This document shows, one piece after another, positions 26,831 to 37,101 of a DNA stretch of 64,000 nt (the stretch's first letter is position 1; every line of letters starts with the position of its first letter). The stretch covers positions 62,001 to 126,000 of the forward strand of contig NZ_BMGY01000002.1 of assembly GCF_014640435.1 (NCBI RefSeq), given 5' to 3'. A program made the position numbers and the translations under genes. Source of the DNA: Hymenobacter frigidus. GTDB taxonomy: Bacteria > Bacteroidota > Bacteroidia > Cytophagales > Hymenobacteraceae. The notes under the pieces were generated by a model. The model was not told the origin of the DNA. It saw only the letters and a list, made by a program, of their open reading frames with translations, and ran no database searches.

Positions 26831-28103
26831 ATTGCTTGAGTTTGCGGTACAGCGTACGTTCCGAAATACCGAGGTCATGGGCGGCGTATTTGCGCTTGTT
26901 GTTGTGCTTTTTCAGCGCTTTGAGTATCATTTCCCGTTCCTTCACGTCGAGGGAGAGGGTTTCCTCTTCGGTTTCGTGAGAAATATCTTCCACCGGCGTT
27001 TCGTCGTCGTAGCTGGCCACCGGCTCATTTTTGTAAGCGTTGGGAGCAACGGGCAGGAAGTAGTCGGCGGTTGGGCTGCTCTCAAACGGTCCGGCCGGCG
27101 CGGTATTGCTAAACAGGTGGCTGTTCTGACGTAAAAGCTCCTGGGTTTCGTGGGGGCGCTGGCCGGCGGCTAACTCCAGCACAACTTTCTTCAGGTCCGT
27201 CATATCGCGGCGCATGTCGAACAGGATTTTGTAGAGCAAATCCCGCTCGGAGTAGCCGGCCGTGGCACCATCGGCCGCGCCGGGGCCCAGCAGCATGGGC
27301 AGGCGGCTGGCCTGGTCCTGCGGCAGGTAGGGCGTGAGGCGGCGGGCGTCTACGTCGCGCTCGGTTTCAAGCACCGACATCTGTTCGGCGATGTTCTTGA
27401 GCTGGCGAATGTTGCCCGGAAACCGGAAGCGCGTGAGCACCGGCACCGCATCGGGCAGCAACGTGATGGGCCGGGAGCGGTACCGCTCAGCTGCATCCGA
27501 AGCAAACTTGCGGAACAGCAAATAGATGTCCTCACCGCGCTCGCGCAGTGCGGGCACCGTGATGGGCACCGTGTTGAGGCGGTAGTACAGGTCCTCGCGG
27601 AAGGTGCCGGCCTGCACACGGTCGAGCAGCTTCACATTGGTGGCCGCCACTACGCGCACATCGGTCTTCTGAACCTTGGAAGAGCCCACGCGGATGAATT
27701 CGCCGTTTTCGAGCACGCGCAACAGGCGGGCCTGGGTACCCAGCGGCATCTCGCCGATTTCGTCCAGGAAAATGGTGCCGCCGTTGGTTACTTCGAAGTA
27801 GCCCTTGCGGGCCTCGTTGGCTCCGGTGAAGGAGCCCTTCTCGTGCCCAAACAGTTCCGAGTCAATCGTGCCCTCGGGAATAGCGCCGCAGTTGATGGCA
27901 ATAAACTGCCCGTGCTTGCGCGGTGACAAAGCGTGGATGATTTTGGAAAACGACTCCTTGCCCGACCCGCTTTCGCCAGTGATGAGCACCGTCATATCAG
28001 TCGGCGCGACTTGCGCGGCTACCTGAATGGCATAGTTCAGCGCCGGCGCGTTGCCGATGATGCCGAAGCGGAGCTTGATGGATTGTATTTCCTGGGTAGT
28101 CAA
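26811..28103 (-). CDS. Sigma-54-dependent transcriptional activator without receiver domain
   Basis: 430 residues. The AAA+ domain starts almost at the N-terminus, with Walker A GESGSGKE (about residue 43), Walker B TIFLDEIGEM, and sigma54-contact loop GSFTGA in place of the common GAFTGA. An acidic, probably disordered linker of about 100 residues follows, then a Fis-type helix-turn-helix (HNNKRKYAAHDLGISERTLYRKL). No sensory domain is present, so activity must be set by abundance or a partner. It heads the minus-strand block activator - lptE - TPR-like - secG. Confidence 0.93.
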   Translation of the reverse strand: MTTQEIQSIKLRFGIIGNAPALNYAIQVAAQVAPTDMTVLITGESGSGKESFSKIIHALSPRKHGQFIAINCGAIPEGTIDSELFGHEKGSFTGANEARKGYFEVTNGGTIFLDEIGEMPLGTQARLLRVLENGEFIRVGSSKVQKTDVRVVAATNVKLLDRVQAGTFREDLYYRLNTVPITVPALRERGEDIYLLFRKFASDAAERYRSRPITLLPDAVPVLTRFRFPGNIRQLKNIAEQMSVLETERDVDARRLTPYLPQDQASRLPMLLGPGAADGATAGYSERDLLYKILFDMRRDMTDLKKVVLELAAGQRPHETQELLRQNSHLFSNTAPAGPFESSPTADYFLPVAPNAYKNEPVASYDDETPVEDISHETEEETLSLDVKEREMILKALKKHNNKRKYAAHDLGISERTLYRKLKQYDLEQV

Positions 28104-28114
28104 TTTCAGAGAGT

Positions 28115-28546
28115 TTATTTTTTGTCTGTTAGTCTTGAGATAGATATAACAGGGGCCTGAGGCGCTAAGATATCCAAGCAGCTATCCCAGGTTTGAATTG
28201 AATAGTGCTGAAGCCCCTCTTGAAAATATATGTGGTGCATCAGGCCTTCATTAAAGGATTTTTCCCAAAGTGAATTCGAAACCAGACACGTCCAACCAAG
28301 AGCGTTTTTAGTTGAGTTAGCTGACGCTCTGTACTCTACTACATCAATCTGGTATGCTTCCAAAAACGCCTCATCTGCAACTTGGTAGGGGCCAAAACTA
28401 TCGAATTTGAAGGCGTATTCGTATTCGTCGTCTCGTACGCAAAAAGTCAAGCCTTCTTCTTCAATTAGTCTGACGATAAACAGCCCTTTTGCATCTGAGC
28501 AAGGAGTTTCCCAGCGTTCAAGGATTAGTGTTTTGTCAAATGCCAT
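28115..28546 (-). CDS. Hypothetical protein, unrecognised
   Basis: 143 residues, soluble, rich in aromatic and acidic residues. It has no signal peptide, no transmembrane segment and no motif I recognise. GC content is visibly lower than in both neighbours, a hint of later acquisition. It lies 35 bases after miaB and 11 bases before the sigma54 activator on the same strand. Confidence 0.7.
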   Translation of the reverse strand: MAFDKTLILERWETPCSDAKGLFIVRLIEEEGLTFCVRDDEYEYAFKFDSFGPYQVADEAFLEAYQIDVVEYRASANSTKNALGWTCLVSNSLWEKSFNEGLMHHIYFQEGLQHYSIQTWDSCLDILAPQAPVISISRLTDKK

Positions 28547-28581
28547 TGAAGCGTTCAGTAAAATACACGAGGCTTGCTAGT

Positions 28582-30018
<1,437 letters not shown>

Positions 30019-30043
30019 AATAAAGGCGCGTTTCGGCGGGGCA

Positions 30044-30051
30044 CAAAGATA
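30044..30051 (-). promoter_or_regulatory. miaB -7 promoter element
   Basis: TATCTTTG on the minus strand, exact TAnnTTTG, 26 bases before the miaB ATG. This supports the short start over the longer open frame. Confidence 0.55.
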
Positions 30052-30089
30052 CGTCGGTATGGGTAGAAATGACAGAATGGCAGAATAAT

Positions 30090-30237
30090 GTAGGGGCAGG
30101 GTGCACCCGCCCGGCGTTGAGCGCTCAGGCGGAAATCGGACAACGCCGGACAAGTCAACTTCGCTGGTAATCAACTGGCCGCCTAAGCCACGCCGCAAGG
30201 AATCGGGTAACGCCGGGCGGGTGCAACCCGCCCCTAC
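30090..30237. repeat. Large inverted repeat of the GTAGGGGC / GCCCCTAC type
   Basis: 30-base arms, GTAGGGGCAGGGTGCACCCG... at 30090-30119 and the complement at 30208-30237, differ at two or three positions. They enclose an 88-base centre with no gene. The right arm contains the stop codon of pabB. It is a different family from the GTCAT hairpins. Confidence 0.9.
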
Positions 30238-31523
30238 GAAATACTGGTGCCCAACACTTCCAGCAAAGCCTTGGCTTTCAATAAACACTCCTCGTACTCG
30301 CGCTCGGGGTCGGAGTCGTAGGTGATGGCCGACCCGACCTGGAAGCTGAGGTAGCCGGTATCCTGGCGGTACTGCAGCGAGCGAATAACCACGTTGAAAT
30401 CGAAATCGCCGTTGGGCCACACGTAGCCGATGCTGCCGCTGTAGAGGCCGCGCCGGCTGTTCTCGTAGTGCTCGATGAGCTGCATAGCCCGAATTTTTGG
30501 AGCCCCGGTCATCGAGCCCATGGGGAAGGTGGCGCGCAGCACGTCTGCCAAATTCGTGTCGGGGCGCAGGTCAGCGGTGACGGTCGAAATCATTTGCCAG
30601 AGGTGGCGAAAGGGGTAAAGACCAAAAAGCTCGGGCACGCGAACGGTCCCGGTTTGGGCCACGCGGGCGAGGTCGTTGCGCACCAGGTCCACAATCATGA
30701 GGTTCTCGGCGCGCTCTTTTTCGTCATTGAGCAAGGTTTGGCGCTGTTGCTCGTCTTCGATGGGGGTGGCCCCGCGTCGGATGGTGCCTTTGATGGGTTG
30801 GGAAATGATGCGGGAGTCCTGACGCGCCAAAAACCGTTCGGGCGAGGCGCAGAGCAGGAAATGGTCGTGCCAGCGCACGAAACCGGCAAATGGCGCGGGA
30901 GAAGCCGCCATCAAGCGTAAGAACACATCAACGGGAGCCAGCGTCACATTCTCGGCGTAGAATTCCTGGCAAAGATTCAACTCGTACACTTCGCCGTTGA
31001 GAATGTCCTCGCGAATGGCGGCCACGGCGTTTAAATAATCCGCTTTGGGCAAGCGGGGGAGCATAGCCGGTACCTGTGGCGCGGGCACGGCCGGTACCGA
31101 CTGCGCCAGAATCAGGTCCAGAATTCCGGCCGTTTGCCCATGAATTTCCACCTGCTCAGCCCGCCAATACAGCCAGGTTTGGGGTGTAAAAAAGTGCAGT
31201 GACGGCCAATTCAGCTCATCGAAATTGTGACTGGTCAGCGCCTCAATATCATTTTTAACATCGTAGGTAAGAAAGCCGCAGTGAGGCCCTTGCCCGGGCG
31301 ACGGCTCCGCTAATCCGGCCAGCGAGTCCACGCCGCCGGCTTCGGCGGGAGCCACGGCCAGCAGCCGGCTGAAGGGACCATATGGGTAATCCAGCCCGTT
31401 GGGCTCGAAATACGCGCAGTGCACAAATCCGGCCGCCCACTGCAGGGCCCGTTCGCGAAAATCGGCGGGCAGGTCAGCCAGCGCGACGCTTAGGGGAGTA
31501 GTAGTGGAAGAGGCAGTAGACAC
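30234..31523 (-). CDS. pabB: Aminodeoxychorismate synthase component I / anthranilate synthase I family
   Basis: 429 residues with the chorismate-binding fold. Visible elements are the signature [29 protein letters not shown]-like [24 protein letters not shown] and the C-terminal [20 protein letters not shown] with Lys favours aminodeoxychorismate synthase (p-aminobenzoate, folate) over anthranilate synthase. No glutaminase subunit (pabA) lies beside it. The stop TAG falls inside the hairpin repeat at 30208-30237, so the last residues may have changed when the element arrived. Confidence 0.9.
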   Translation of the reverse strand: MSTASSTTTPLSVALADLPADFRERALQWAAGFVHCAYFEPNGLDYPYGPFSRLLAVAPAEAGGVDSLAGLAEPSPGQGPHCGFLTYDVKNDIEALTSHNFDELNWPSLHFFTPQTWLYWRAEQVEIHGQTAGILDLILAQSVPAVPAPQVPAMLPRLPKADYLNAVAAIREDILNGEVYELNLCQEFYAENVTLAPVDVFLRLMAASPAPFAGFVRWHDHFLLCASPERFLARQDSRIISQPIKGTIRRGATPIEDEQQRQTLLNDEKERAENLMIVDLVRNDLARVAQTGTVRVPELFGLYPFRHLWQMISTVTADLRPDTNLADVLRATFPMGSMTGAPKIRAMQLIEHYENSRRGLYSGSIGYVWPNGDFDFNVVIRSLQYRQDTGYLSFQVGSAITYDSDPEREYEECLLKAKALLEVLGTSIS

Positions 31524-31592
31524 AGAAAATCAATCAAAGAGTACACCCCGAGGGCTGGGCTTTCACTCAACAAGAAAGTGCTCGGTTTGGCT

Positions 31593-33173
31593 CTATCTCA
31601 ACTCGCGCAGGGCCAGTTTGGCTTTGGCATCGGTGCTGTTTTTGTATTCGTGCCAGGGGTAGCGCAACGCTTTTTCGAAATAGAAGCGGGCCTGCGCGTT
31701 TTTGCCCACGTTTTGGGCCATGTAGCCTTGCTGCAACGCCGCCTGGGGGGCGAAATAGTAGGGGGCCTTGGGGCCGGCCACGGTTTGGGTGCGCTCAAAA
31801 TAAAACCAAGCCGAGTCGAGCCGGCCCAGGCCCTGGAAGGCGCGGGCACGGCGGTAGGGCTCCTCAATCCGGTCGCGCCACAGCATTGTGGGCGAGACGC
31901 GAAAGCTGCGCAGCGTAATCAGCGCCTGCTGGTTGTAGCCGCCATCGCATTGCAGGCGCGCACGGGTGAGAATGGGGTTTAGCGCTTGGGCCTCGTGGTA
32001 GTAGTGCTGGGCATAGTTGTCCTCTTCCACATCGGAAGGGCCAGGGCGGTTGATTTGCTCGCGGTAGCGGCCCACGCTAACGACGGGCTGCCCGCCCAGC
32101 CACGCGGCCAGATACAGTTTAAACGCCGCATCCTTGCGATAATGCAGACCTTTGAAATCGCGCAGAAACGCCAGATTTTCGCGTTCCGATGCTGCGTAGT
32201 CGCCCTTGTAGAGCAACAAATCGGCAGCCATGTGGTGGAGGTAAGGCACCGGTAGGTAGCCAGCACCGGTGGGCCGGGCCCGATAAGCCGCCAAGGCGGC
32301 TTCGCCGTTGTGCTGGCGCTTGCTCACGCTCATCATCAGGTAAGCAAACAGCAGGTTGTCAGGCTGCTGGGCAACCAGGCGCTCGGTAAGCCGCAGGCAG
32401 TCTTCCGGCTTTTTGTAGTAGCTCTCCCGAATCAGGGACTGGTAAATCTGGCTTTCGGTCTGGAAGTCGTTGGGTTGGGCGGCGGCCAGGGCAAGGTTTT
32501 TCAGGCCCGTATCCACGTTGGCCGTGAAGCCCAGCAGGCGCAGGAGCCAGTGGTAGCCTTCGGGCAACGAGCCTACCGCAAACTCGCACACGCCCAGCGT
32601 CTTGCGGGCCGGCGCAAATGCCGGGTAGCGCTGCACCACATTTTGCATCTGGTGGTAGCCGCTGCGCAAATGGTAGCCGCCCATCACCAGATGCTGGAAC
32701 AGCAGCTGGCTCAGGCCCAGGTGCAGGGTGATTTCGGCGCGGGCATAGTCGCGCAGGGCGCTGGCGGGCGCTTTATCGAGCGCCGCCAGGCGGGCCTCCT
32801 GCGCTTCCTCCAACTCACTAAAACGGCGGGCATCCTGCGAAACCACGAGTTCGACAAAATCGGCGCAGTTGGCTACCAATAGGGGAGCGGGGGCCGTGGG
32901 GGTACTGGCCAACTCCAGCCGCAGCAGCTCGCGGGCCGGACCCAGGCGCAGTTTCAGCACTTCCGCGTAGGCGCGGCGGCTATTGGGCGTGAGTTGCCCG
33001 TCTGCGGGCGCAGGCAGGCTGGTGGCAGCGGTGGCGGGCGTGGCAGCCTGCGGTGGGATAATAAAACCCGAAACCAGCGCCCAGCCCGCTACGCCCAGCG
33101 TCCCCCGCCACCGGCGCGCCGGTACCCGCCCAAGCCCCCGCAGATTTCGAAATAATTCGGCCAGCATCGCCAT
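31593..33173 (-). CDS. Exported tetratricopeptide-like protein, unrecognised
   Basis: 526 residues. An N-terminal hydrophobic stretch (about 25-45, TLGVAGWALVSGFIIPPQAA) could be a signal or anchor. The remainder is almost all helical, with repeated TPR-like pairs such as RARAFQGLGRLDSAWFYFER and GKNAQARFYFEKALRYPW near the end. Probably a periplasmic or membrane-anchored scaffold. No enzyme motif is visible. Confidence 0.85.
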   Translation of the reverse strand: MAMLAELFRNLRGLGRVPARRWRGTLGVAGWALVSGFIIPPQAATPATAATSLPAPADGQLTPNSRRAYAEVLKLRLGPARELLRLELASTPTAPAPLLVANCADFVELVVSQDARRFSELEEAQEARLAALDKAPASALRDYARAEITLHLGLSQLLFQHLVMGGYHLRSGYHQMQNVVQRYPAFAPARKTLGVCEFAVGSLPEGYHWLLRLLGFTANVDTGLKNLALAAAQPNDFQTESQIYQSLIRESYYKKPEDCLRLTERLVAQQPDNLLFAYLMMSVSKRQHNGEAALAAYRARPTGAGYLPVPYLHHMAADLLLYKGDYAASERENLAFLRDFKGLHYRKDAAFKLYLAAWLGGQPVVSVGRYREQINRPGPSDVEEDNYAQHYYHEAQALNPILTRARLQCDGGYNQQALITLRSFRVSPTMLWRDRIEEPYRRARAFQGLGRLDSAWFYFERTQTVAGPKAPYYFAPQAALQQGYMAQNVGKNAQARFYFEKALRYPWHEYKNSTDAKAKLALRELR

Positions 33174-33191
33174 CAGCTACTTGTTCTCAAC

Positions 33192-33225
33192 AAAAAAAGG
33201 AACGGCACCGGGCCGTTCCTTTTCA
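33192..33225 (-). terminator. Terminator of the NIF3 / zinc-ribbon operon
   Basis: AAAAAGGAACGGC / GCCGTTCCTTTT with a short loop, about 50 bases beyond the zinc-ribbon gene stop on the minus strand. Confidence 0.9.
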
Positions 33226-33271
33226 CAATTTCAATCAGCAAATCAAAAACTGAAGTTGCCCAAGCCTGCAC

Positions 33272-34033
33272 TTAAACCGCGCGAGCTTCCACGTCGGCCA
33301 GAACACGGCCGCAGTGCTCGCACACGATGATTTTTTTGTGCGAGATGATGTCGGCCTGGCGCTGGGGCGGCACCGTGTTGAAGCAGCCGCCGCAGGCATC
33401 GCGCCGCACCAGCACCACGGCCAGGCCGTTGCGCACGTTGCCGCGAATGCGGGTGTAGGCTGTCAGCAGGCGGGCTTCCACCACTTGGGTGGCGGCTTCG
33501 CGCTGCACCATGATGCCGCGCTCTTCCTCTTCGTTCTCGCCCACAATCGTGTCGAGTTCACCTTTCTTGTTGTCGAGGTCCTTGCGGCGCTCGTCCAGTT
33601 TCGACTTCGTACCGCTGATTTCGGCGTTTTTCACGTCAATCTGGTACTGCGACTCTTTGATTTTCTTGTCGGCAATCTGGATTTCCAGGCGCTGAAGCTC
33701 AATTTCCTTGGCAATGGCTTCGAACTCGCGGTTGTTGCGGACGTTCTGCTGCTGCTCGTCGTACTTTTTAATGAGCGTTTCGGCGTCCTTGCTGGCCTGC
33801 TTGCGGCTCTTGATGAAGTCGTTCAGACCCTGAATTTCTTCGTCAAATTTCTTGACCCGCACTTCGTAGCCAGCAATTTCGTCTTCCAAATCCCGGACTT
33901 CCTCGGGCAAATCACCGCGCACGCGCCGGATTTCATCGAGCTGCGAATCGAGGTGCTGCAAGGTGAGCAGGGCTTCGAGCTTGGCGGCTACGGGAACGTC
34001 GGCGGGGGCCACGGCGGCACTTTTAGCAGTCAT
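33272..34033 (-). CDS. Coiled-coil protein with C4 zinc ribbon (CT398-like)
   Basis: 253 residues. A long coiled coil (about 20-185) is followed by a C-terminal zinc ribbon with two Cys pairs (CGGC and CEHC). This is the CT398/FlgZ-like architecture found next to NIF3 genes in many bacteria. The start overlaps the end of the upstream NIF3 gene by 11 bases, implying translational coupling. The role is not established; an adaptor function is likely. Confidence 0.92.
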   Translation of the reverse strand: MTAKSAAVAPADVPVAAKLEALLTLQHLDSQLDEIRRVRGDLPEEVRDLEDEIAGYEVRVKKFDEEIQGLNDFIKSRKQASKDAETLIKKYDEQQQNVRNNREFEAIAKEIELQRLEIQIADKKIKESQYQIDVKNAEISGTKSKLDERRKDLDNKKGELDTIVGENEEEERGIMVQREAATQVVEARLLTAYTRIRGNVRNGLAVVLVRRDACGGCFNTVPPQRQADIISHKKIIVCEHCGRVLADVEARAV

Positions 34034-35144
34034 ACTGAACGGGGTTCGTAGGGGTTTCGGAGATTAAGACCGCAAAAGTACGTCCAAATCCGGCGGTTAG
34101 CAAATCCTGAAACACCTCACTTGTGAACTGTTCGCTCTCGAAATGGCCCACGTCGCAGAGCATGAGTTGGCCTTCGGCCCCAAAAAACTCGTGGTATTTC
34201 ACATCGCCGGTCACGTAGGCGTCGGCCCCGGCCGCTCGCGCCGCGCCAATCAGAAACGCCCCCGCACCCCCACAAATGGCCACGGTTTTAATGTCTTGTT
34301 CAAAGGCCGTGTGCCGCACCACGGGCACGAGCAGCTGTTGCTTCAGCAACTGCCGAAACGCGGCCGGAGCCAGCGCGGTGGGTAACTCGCCCACCAGTCC
34401 AGCCCCCACTTCGGTGTGCACGTTTTCTAGCTTAATCAGCTCGTAAGCCACTTCTTCGTAGGGATGCGCGGCGCGCAGGGCTCGCAGCACGGCCGCCTGC
34501 CGGTGCAGCGGCAGCAGCACTTCGAGGCGCACTTCAGGCACGATTTCGGGTTGATTTACCGTGCCAATGGCTGGCTGGGTACCCACGCCGGGCGTGAAGG
34601 TGCCAGTGCCGGCAGTTCGGAAGCTGCAGTCGGCGTACTGGCCCACCTGGCCGGCTCCGGCGGCGTAGAGCGCGGCCAACACGCGGTCGGCCAGGTCTGC
34701 TTGCTGGTCTTCGGGCCGGTTGGGTACGTAGGTGATGAGGCGGGCCAGGGTGCCGCTCTGCGGGGCCAGCACGCGGGTTTTTGTCAAGCCCAGCTTTTCG
34801 GCCAGCTTGTCGTTCACGCCGCCGCGCACGTTGTCGAGGTTGGTGTGGGCCGCGTAAATGGCCACGTCGTTTTTGAGGGCGGCAATGATGGTTTGCTCGA
34901 CTTCATTGGCCCCGATAAGCCGCTTCAGGGGCCGAAAAATGACCGGATGGTGCGCGACCACCACGTTGCAGCCGCGCCGCAGGGCCTCGGCCACCACGGC
35001 CGGGGTGCAGTCCAGCGTTATCAGCACGCCCGTTATTTCGGCCTGTGGGTCACCACATTGCAGGCCGGCGTTGTCGTAGCTTTCCTGGTAAGCGAGGGGG
35101 GCGGCCGCTTCCAGCAGGCGGGCCAGGTCTTGAACGGTGGGCAT
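34023..35144 (-). CDS. NIF3-like dinuclear metal-centre protein (YbgI/YqfO family)
   Basis: 373 residues. It has the metal-binding blocks NVVVAHHPVIFRPLK and IYAAHTNLDNVRGG in the first half, and GDVKYHEFF and VGHFESEQ in the second. The family's inserted PII-like middle domain lies between (about 130-235). Often named GTP cyclohydrolase 1 type 2 homolog, but the real activity is uncertain. Start MPTVQDL at 35144 is preferred to a GC-poor extension of 11 residues. Confidence 0.93.
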   Translation of the reverse strand: MPTVQDLARLLEAAAPLAYQESYDNAGLQCGDPQAEITGVLITLDCTPAVVAEALRRGCNVVVAHHPVIFRPLKRLIGANEVEQTIIAALKNDVAIYAAHTNLDNVRGGVNDKLAEKLGLTKTRVLAPQSGTLARLITYVPNRPEDQQADLADRVLAALYAAGAGQVGQYADCSFRTAGTGTFTPGVGTQPAIGTVNQPEIVPEVRLEVLLPLHRQAAVLRALRAAHPYEEVAYELIKLENVHTEVGAGLVGELPTALAPAAFRQLLKQQLLVPVVRHTAFEQDIKTVAICGGAGAFLIGAARAAGADAYVTGDVKYHEFFGAEGQLMLCDVGHFESEQFTSEVFQDLLTAGFGRTFAVLISETPTNPVQYDC

Positions 35145-35189
35145 TTTTTCTGTTTTGGTTTTAAACACGCGGTGCAAATAACCGCAGTT

Positions 35190-35861
35190 TTATTCCCCGG
35201 CCGGGCCCAGCGGCCAGGTCACGGCTATCGCGCCGGGGCCAATGCTTACGCGGCTGAGCAGCGGGTATAGCTTTTGGCCGTGCCGGTGGTGCGCGGCGTA
35301 CTGGAACCCATCGAAGAGCAGCAAAAAGCCGCCTTGCAACAGCAGCGACTGCCCGTAGCCCCGCCAGCGGTCGGAGGAGCCGGCGGCGGTGGGGTTGCGG
35401 CTTTTTTCCAGCAAATACAGCCCGGTGGCCAGGTAAGCCACGTCAAGGCCGGCGTTGAAGAGGTACAGGTTTTCGGTCTTGATTTGGACGCGCACGTTGC
35501 TGGCGCGGTCGTTGGCGGGGCGGCGGGTGGCCCGGCGGGCGGCCAGGTAGCCCGTGCCGGCCAGCACCAGGTTCACCGCCCCCCAGCCAATGTTCATTTG
35601 GTGAAAATAGTGCTCGGAGCCGGTGGTTTGGCCCGTGGCGATGCCACTGACCAGCAAATTGCCCGCGGCCCAGCCGCCTAATACGGTCAGCCCGCGCTGG
35701 TCGAGGCGGGTGCGGCCGGCGGCAAAATCGGCCAGGGCCAGCGGGGGCGCGGCCGAGGCTTTGGGCAGGGAGTCGGCCAAGGCCTGGGCTTGGGCGAGCG
35801 GCGTGGCCAGCAGGCTCATCAGCCCAAAAATGAGCGGGGGCAGGCGCATGGGAATGGTCAT
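35190..35861 (-). CDS. Exported/membrane protein of unknown function
   Basis: About 223 residues with a signal peptide ending near AQA and then several hydrophobic segments (GLTVLGGWAAGNLLVSG, AVNLVLAGTGYLAA, DVAYLATGLYLLEK, LLLQGGFLLLFDGFQY). It resembles small integral membrane proteins of Hymenobacter relatives; no activity can be read from the sequence. ATG 35849 or 35885 are alternative starts. It is divergent from lpxK. Confidence 0.8.
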   Translation of the reverse strand: MTIPMRLPPLIFGLMSLLATPLAQAQALADSLPKASAAPPLALADFAAGRTRLDQRGLTVLGGWAAGNLLVSGIATGQTTGSEHYFHQMNIGWGAVNLVLAGTGYLAARRATRRPANDRASNVRVQIKTENLYLFNAGLDVAYLATGLYLLEKSRNPTAAGSSDRWRGYGQSLLLQGGFLLLFDGFQYAAHHRHGQKLYPLLSRVSIGPGAIAVTWPLGPAGE

Positions 35862-35931
35862 TTTGGAGAAGCGTAATGAGGTCAAGCAACCGTCTCGCCG
35901 TGAGTTTGTGCGGGCGGCCGGGCCATTTCCG

Positions 35932-35939
35932 TACTTTTG
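35932..35939 (+). promoter_or_regulatory. lpxK -7 promoter element
   Basis: TACTTTTG, exact TAnnTTTG, 30 bases before the lpxK ATG. A TTTG at 35905-35908 lies 23 bases upstream and may serve as the -33 part. Confidence 0.55.
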
Positions 35940-35969
35940 CGGGCCGTTGCTTTGGCCTTTTGCCCCCGT

Positions 35970-37046
35970 ATGCTGTCCGTGTTGGCTATTTTACTGCTGC
36001 CGTTTTCCTGGCTCTACGCCGCGGTGATGGCGGTGCGCAACTGGCTGTACGACATTGGTTGGAAACGGTCCGAAGTCTTTGCGGTGCCTCTGCTCAATGT
36101 GGGAAACCTGCGGGTGGGCGGCACCGGCAAAACCCCCCACGTAATGTGGCTGGTGGAAGAATTGCTGCGCCAGGGCCACCACCCAGCCATATTGAGCCGG
36201 GGCTACGGCCGCCGCACGAAGGGCCCTCGGCTGGCTGGCCCCACCGATTCGGCCGCGACCGTGGGCGACGAGCCCTGGCAGTACATGGAGGCCTTCGCGG
36301 CGCAGGGCGTGCCCGTGGCAGTAGCTGAAGAGCGCCGACTGGGAGCTCATCTGCTTCTGCGTTATCATCCCGAAATCACGGTCATCGTTCTCGACGATGC
36401 CTACCAGCACCGGGCCGTGCGCTCCACCCTGAATGTGCTGCTAACGGAATTTGCCCGGCCTTTTTACGACGATGAGGTACTGCCGGCGGGCCGCCTGCGC
36501 GAAAGCCGGGGCGGCGCGAGCCGGGCCGATATTATCATTTTCACGAAGTGCCCCATTGACCTGTCGTTGGCCGCACAGCAAGCTGCAGTTCAGCGCGTTC
36601 GGCGGTATTGCCAGCCGGTGATTCCGGTTATTTTTTCAGCGTATGACTATGGTCAGCCAACGGCCGTGATGTCCGAAACGCTGCCGTTAACGCTGCCAGC
36701 TGCCGGTTCCGGGCCGGTCCCGGCGCTGCTGCTCACCGGAATAGCGCAGCCCGGCCCGTTGCGCGAACACCTTGAACATTGGGGTTACTCTATTCAATAC
36801 CAAGCTGCTTTTCCCGACCACTACGCCTTCCAGCCCGCTGACTTGGTGGCGGTGCGGGCGCATTGGCGGGCGGCCTGGCCTATTTTTACGACCGAAAAGG
36901 ACGCCACGCGCCTGCTCGCCCCCGAACTGCGGACTGCTCTGACCGGGCTGCCCCTCTATATCATTCCGGTGCGGGTGGCGTTTTTGGGCGATGGAGCCGC
37001 ACGGTTGTGTCGCCTCCTGCCCGAAGCGTTTGCCTCGAAACCCTGA
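35970..37046 (+). CDS. lpxK: Tetraacyldisaccharide 4'-kinase
   Basis: 358 residues. Phosphorylates the 4' position of the lipid A precursor at the inner membrane. It has an N-terminal hydrophobic helix (LSVLAILLLPFSWLYAAVMA), the Walker A motif VGGTGKTP, SRGYGRRTKG, and VLDDAYQHR in place of the usual DDGFQHR. Start ATG 35970 comes right before the membrane helix. With lptE it makes two lipopolysaccharide genes in the window. Confidence 0.95.
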   Translation: MLSVLAILLLPFSWLYAAVMAVRNWLYDIGWKRSEVFAVPLLNVGNLRVGGTGKTPHVMWLVEELLRQGHHPAILSRGYGRRTKGPRLAGPTDSAATVGDEPWQYMEAFAAQGVPVAVAEERRLGAHLLLRYHPEITVIVLDDAYQHRAVRSTLNVLLTEFARPFYDDEVLPAGRLRESRGGASRADIIIFTKCPIDLSLAAQQAAVQRVRRYCQPVIPVIFSAYDYGQPTAVMSETLPLTLPAAGSGPVPALLLTGIAQPGPLREHLEHWGYSIQYQAAFPDHYAFQPADLVAVRAHWRAAWPIFTTEKDATRLLAPELRTALTGLPLYIIPVRVAFLGDGAARLCRLLPEAFASKP

Positions 37047-37101
37047 TTTACCCCTTACGCAGCCGGCTGCTTCCTCGAAGCCCGGCGTATTTGTTACCTG
37101 C

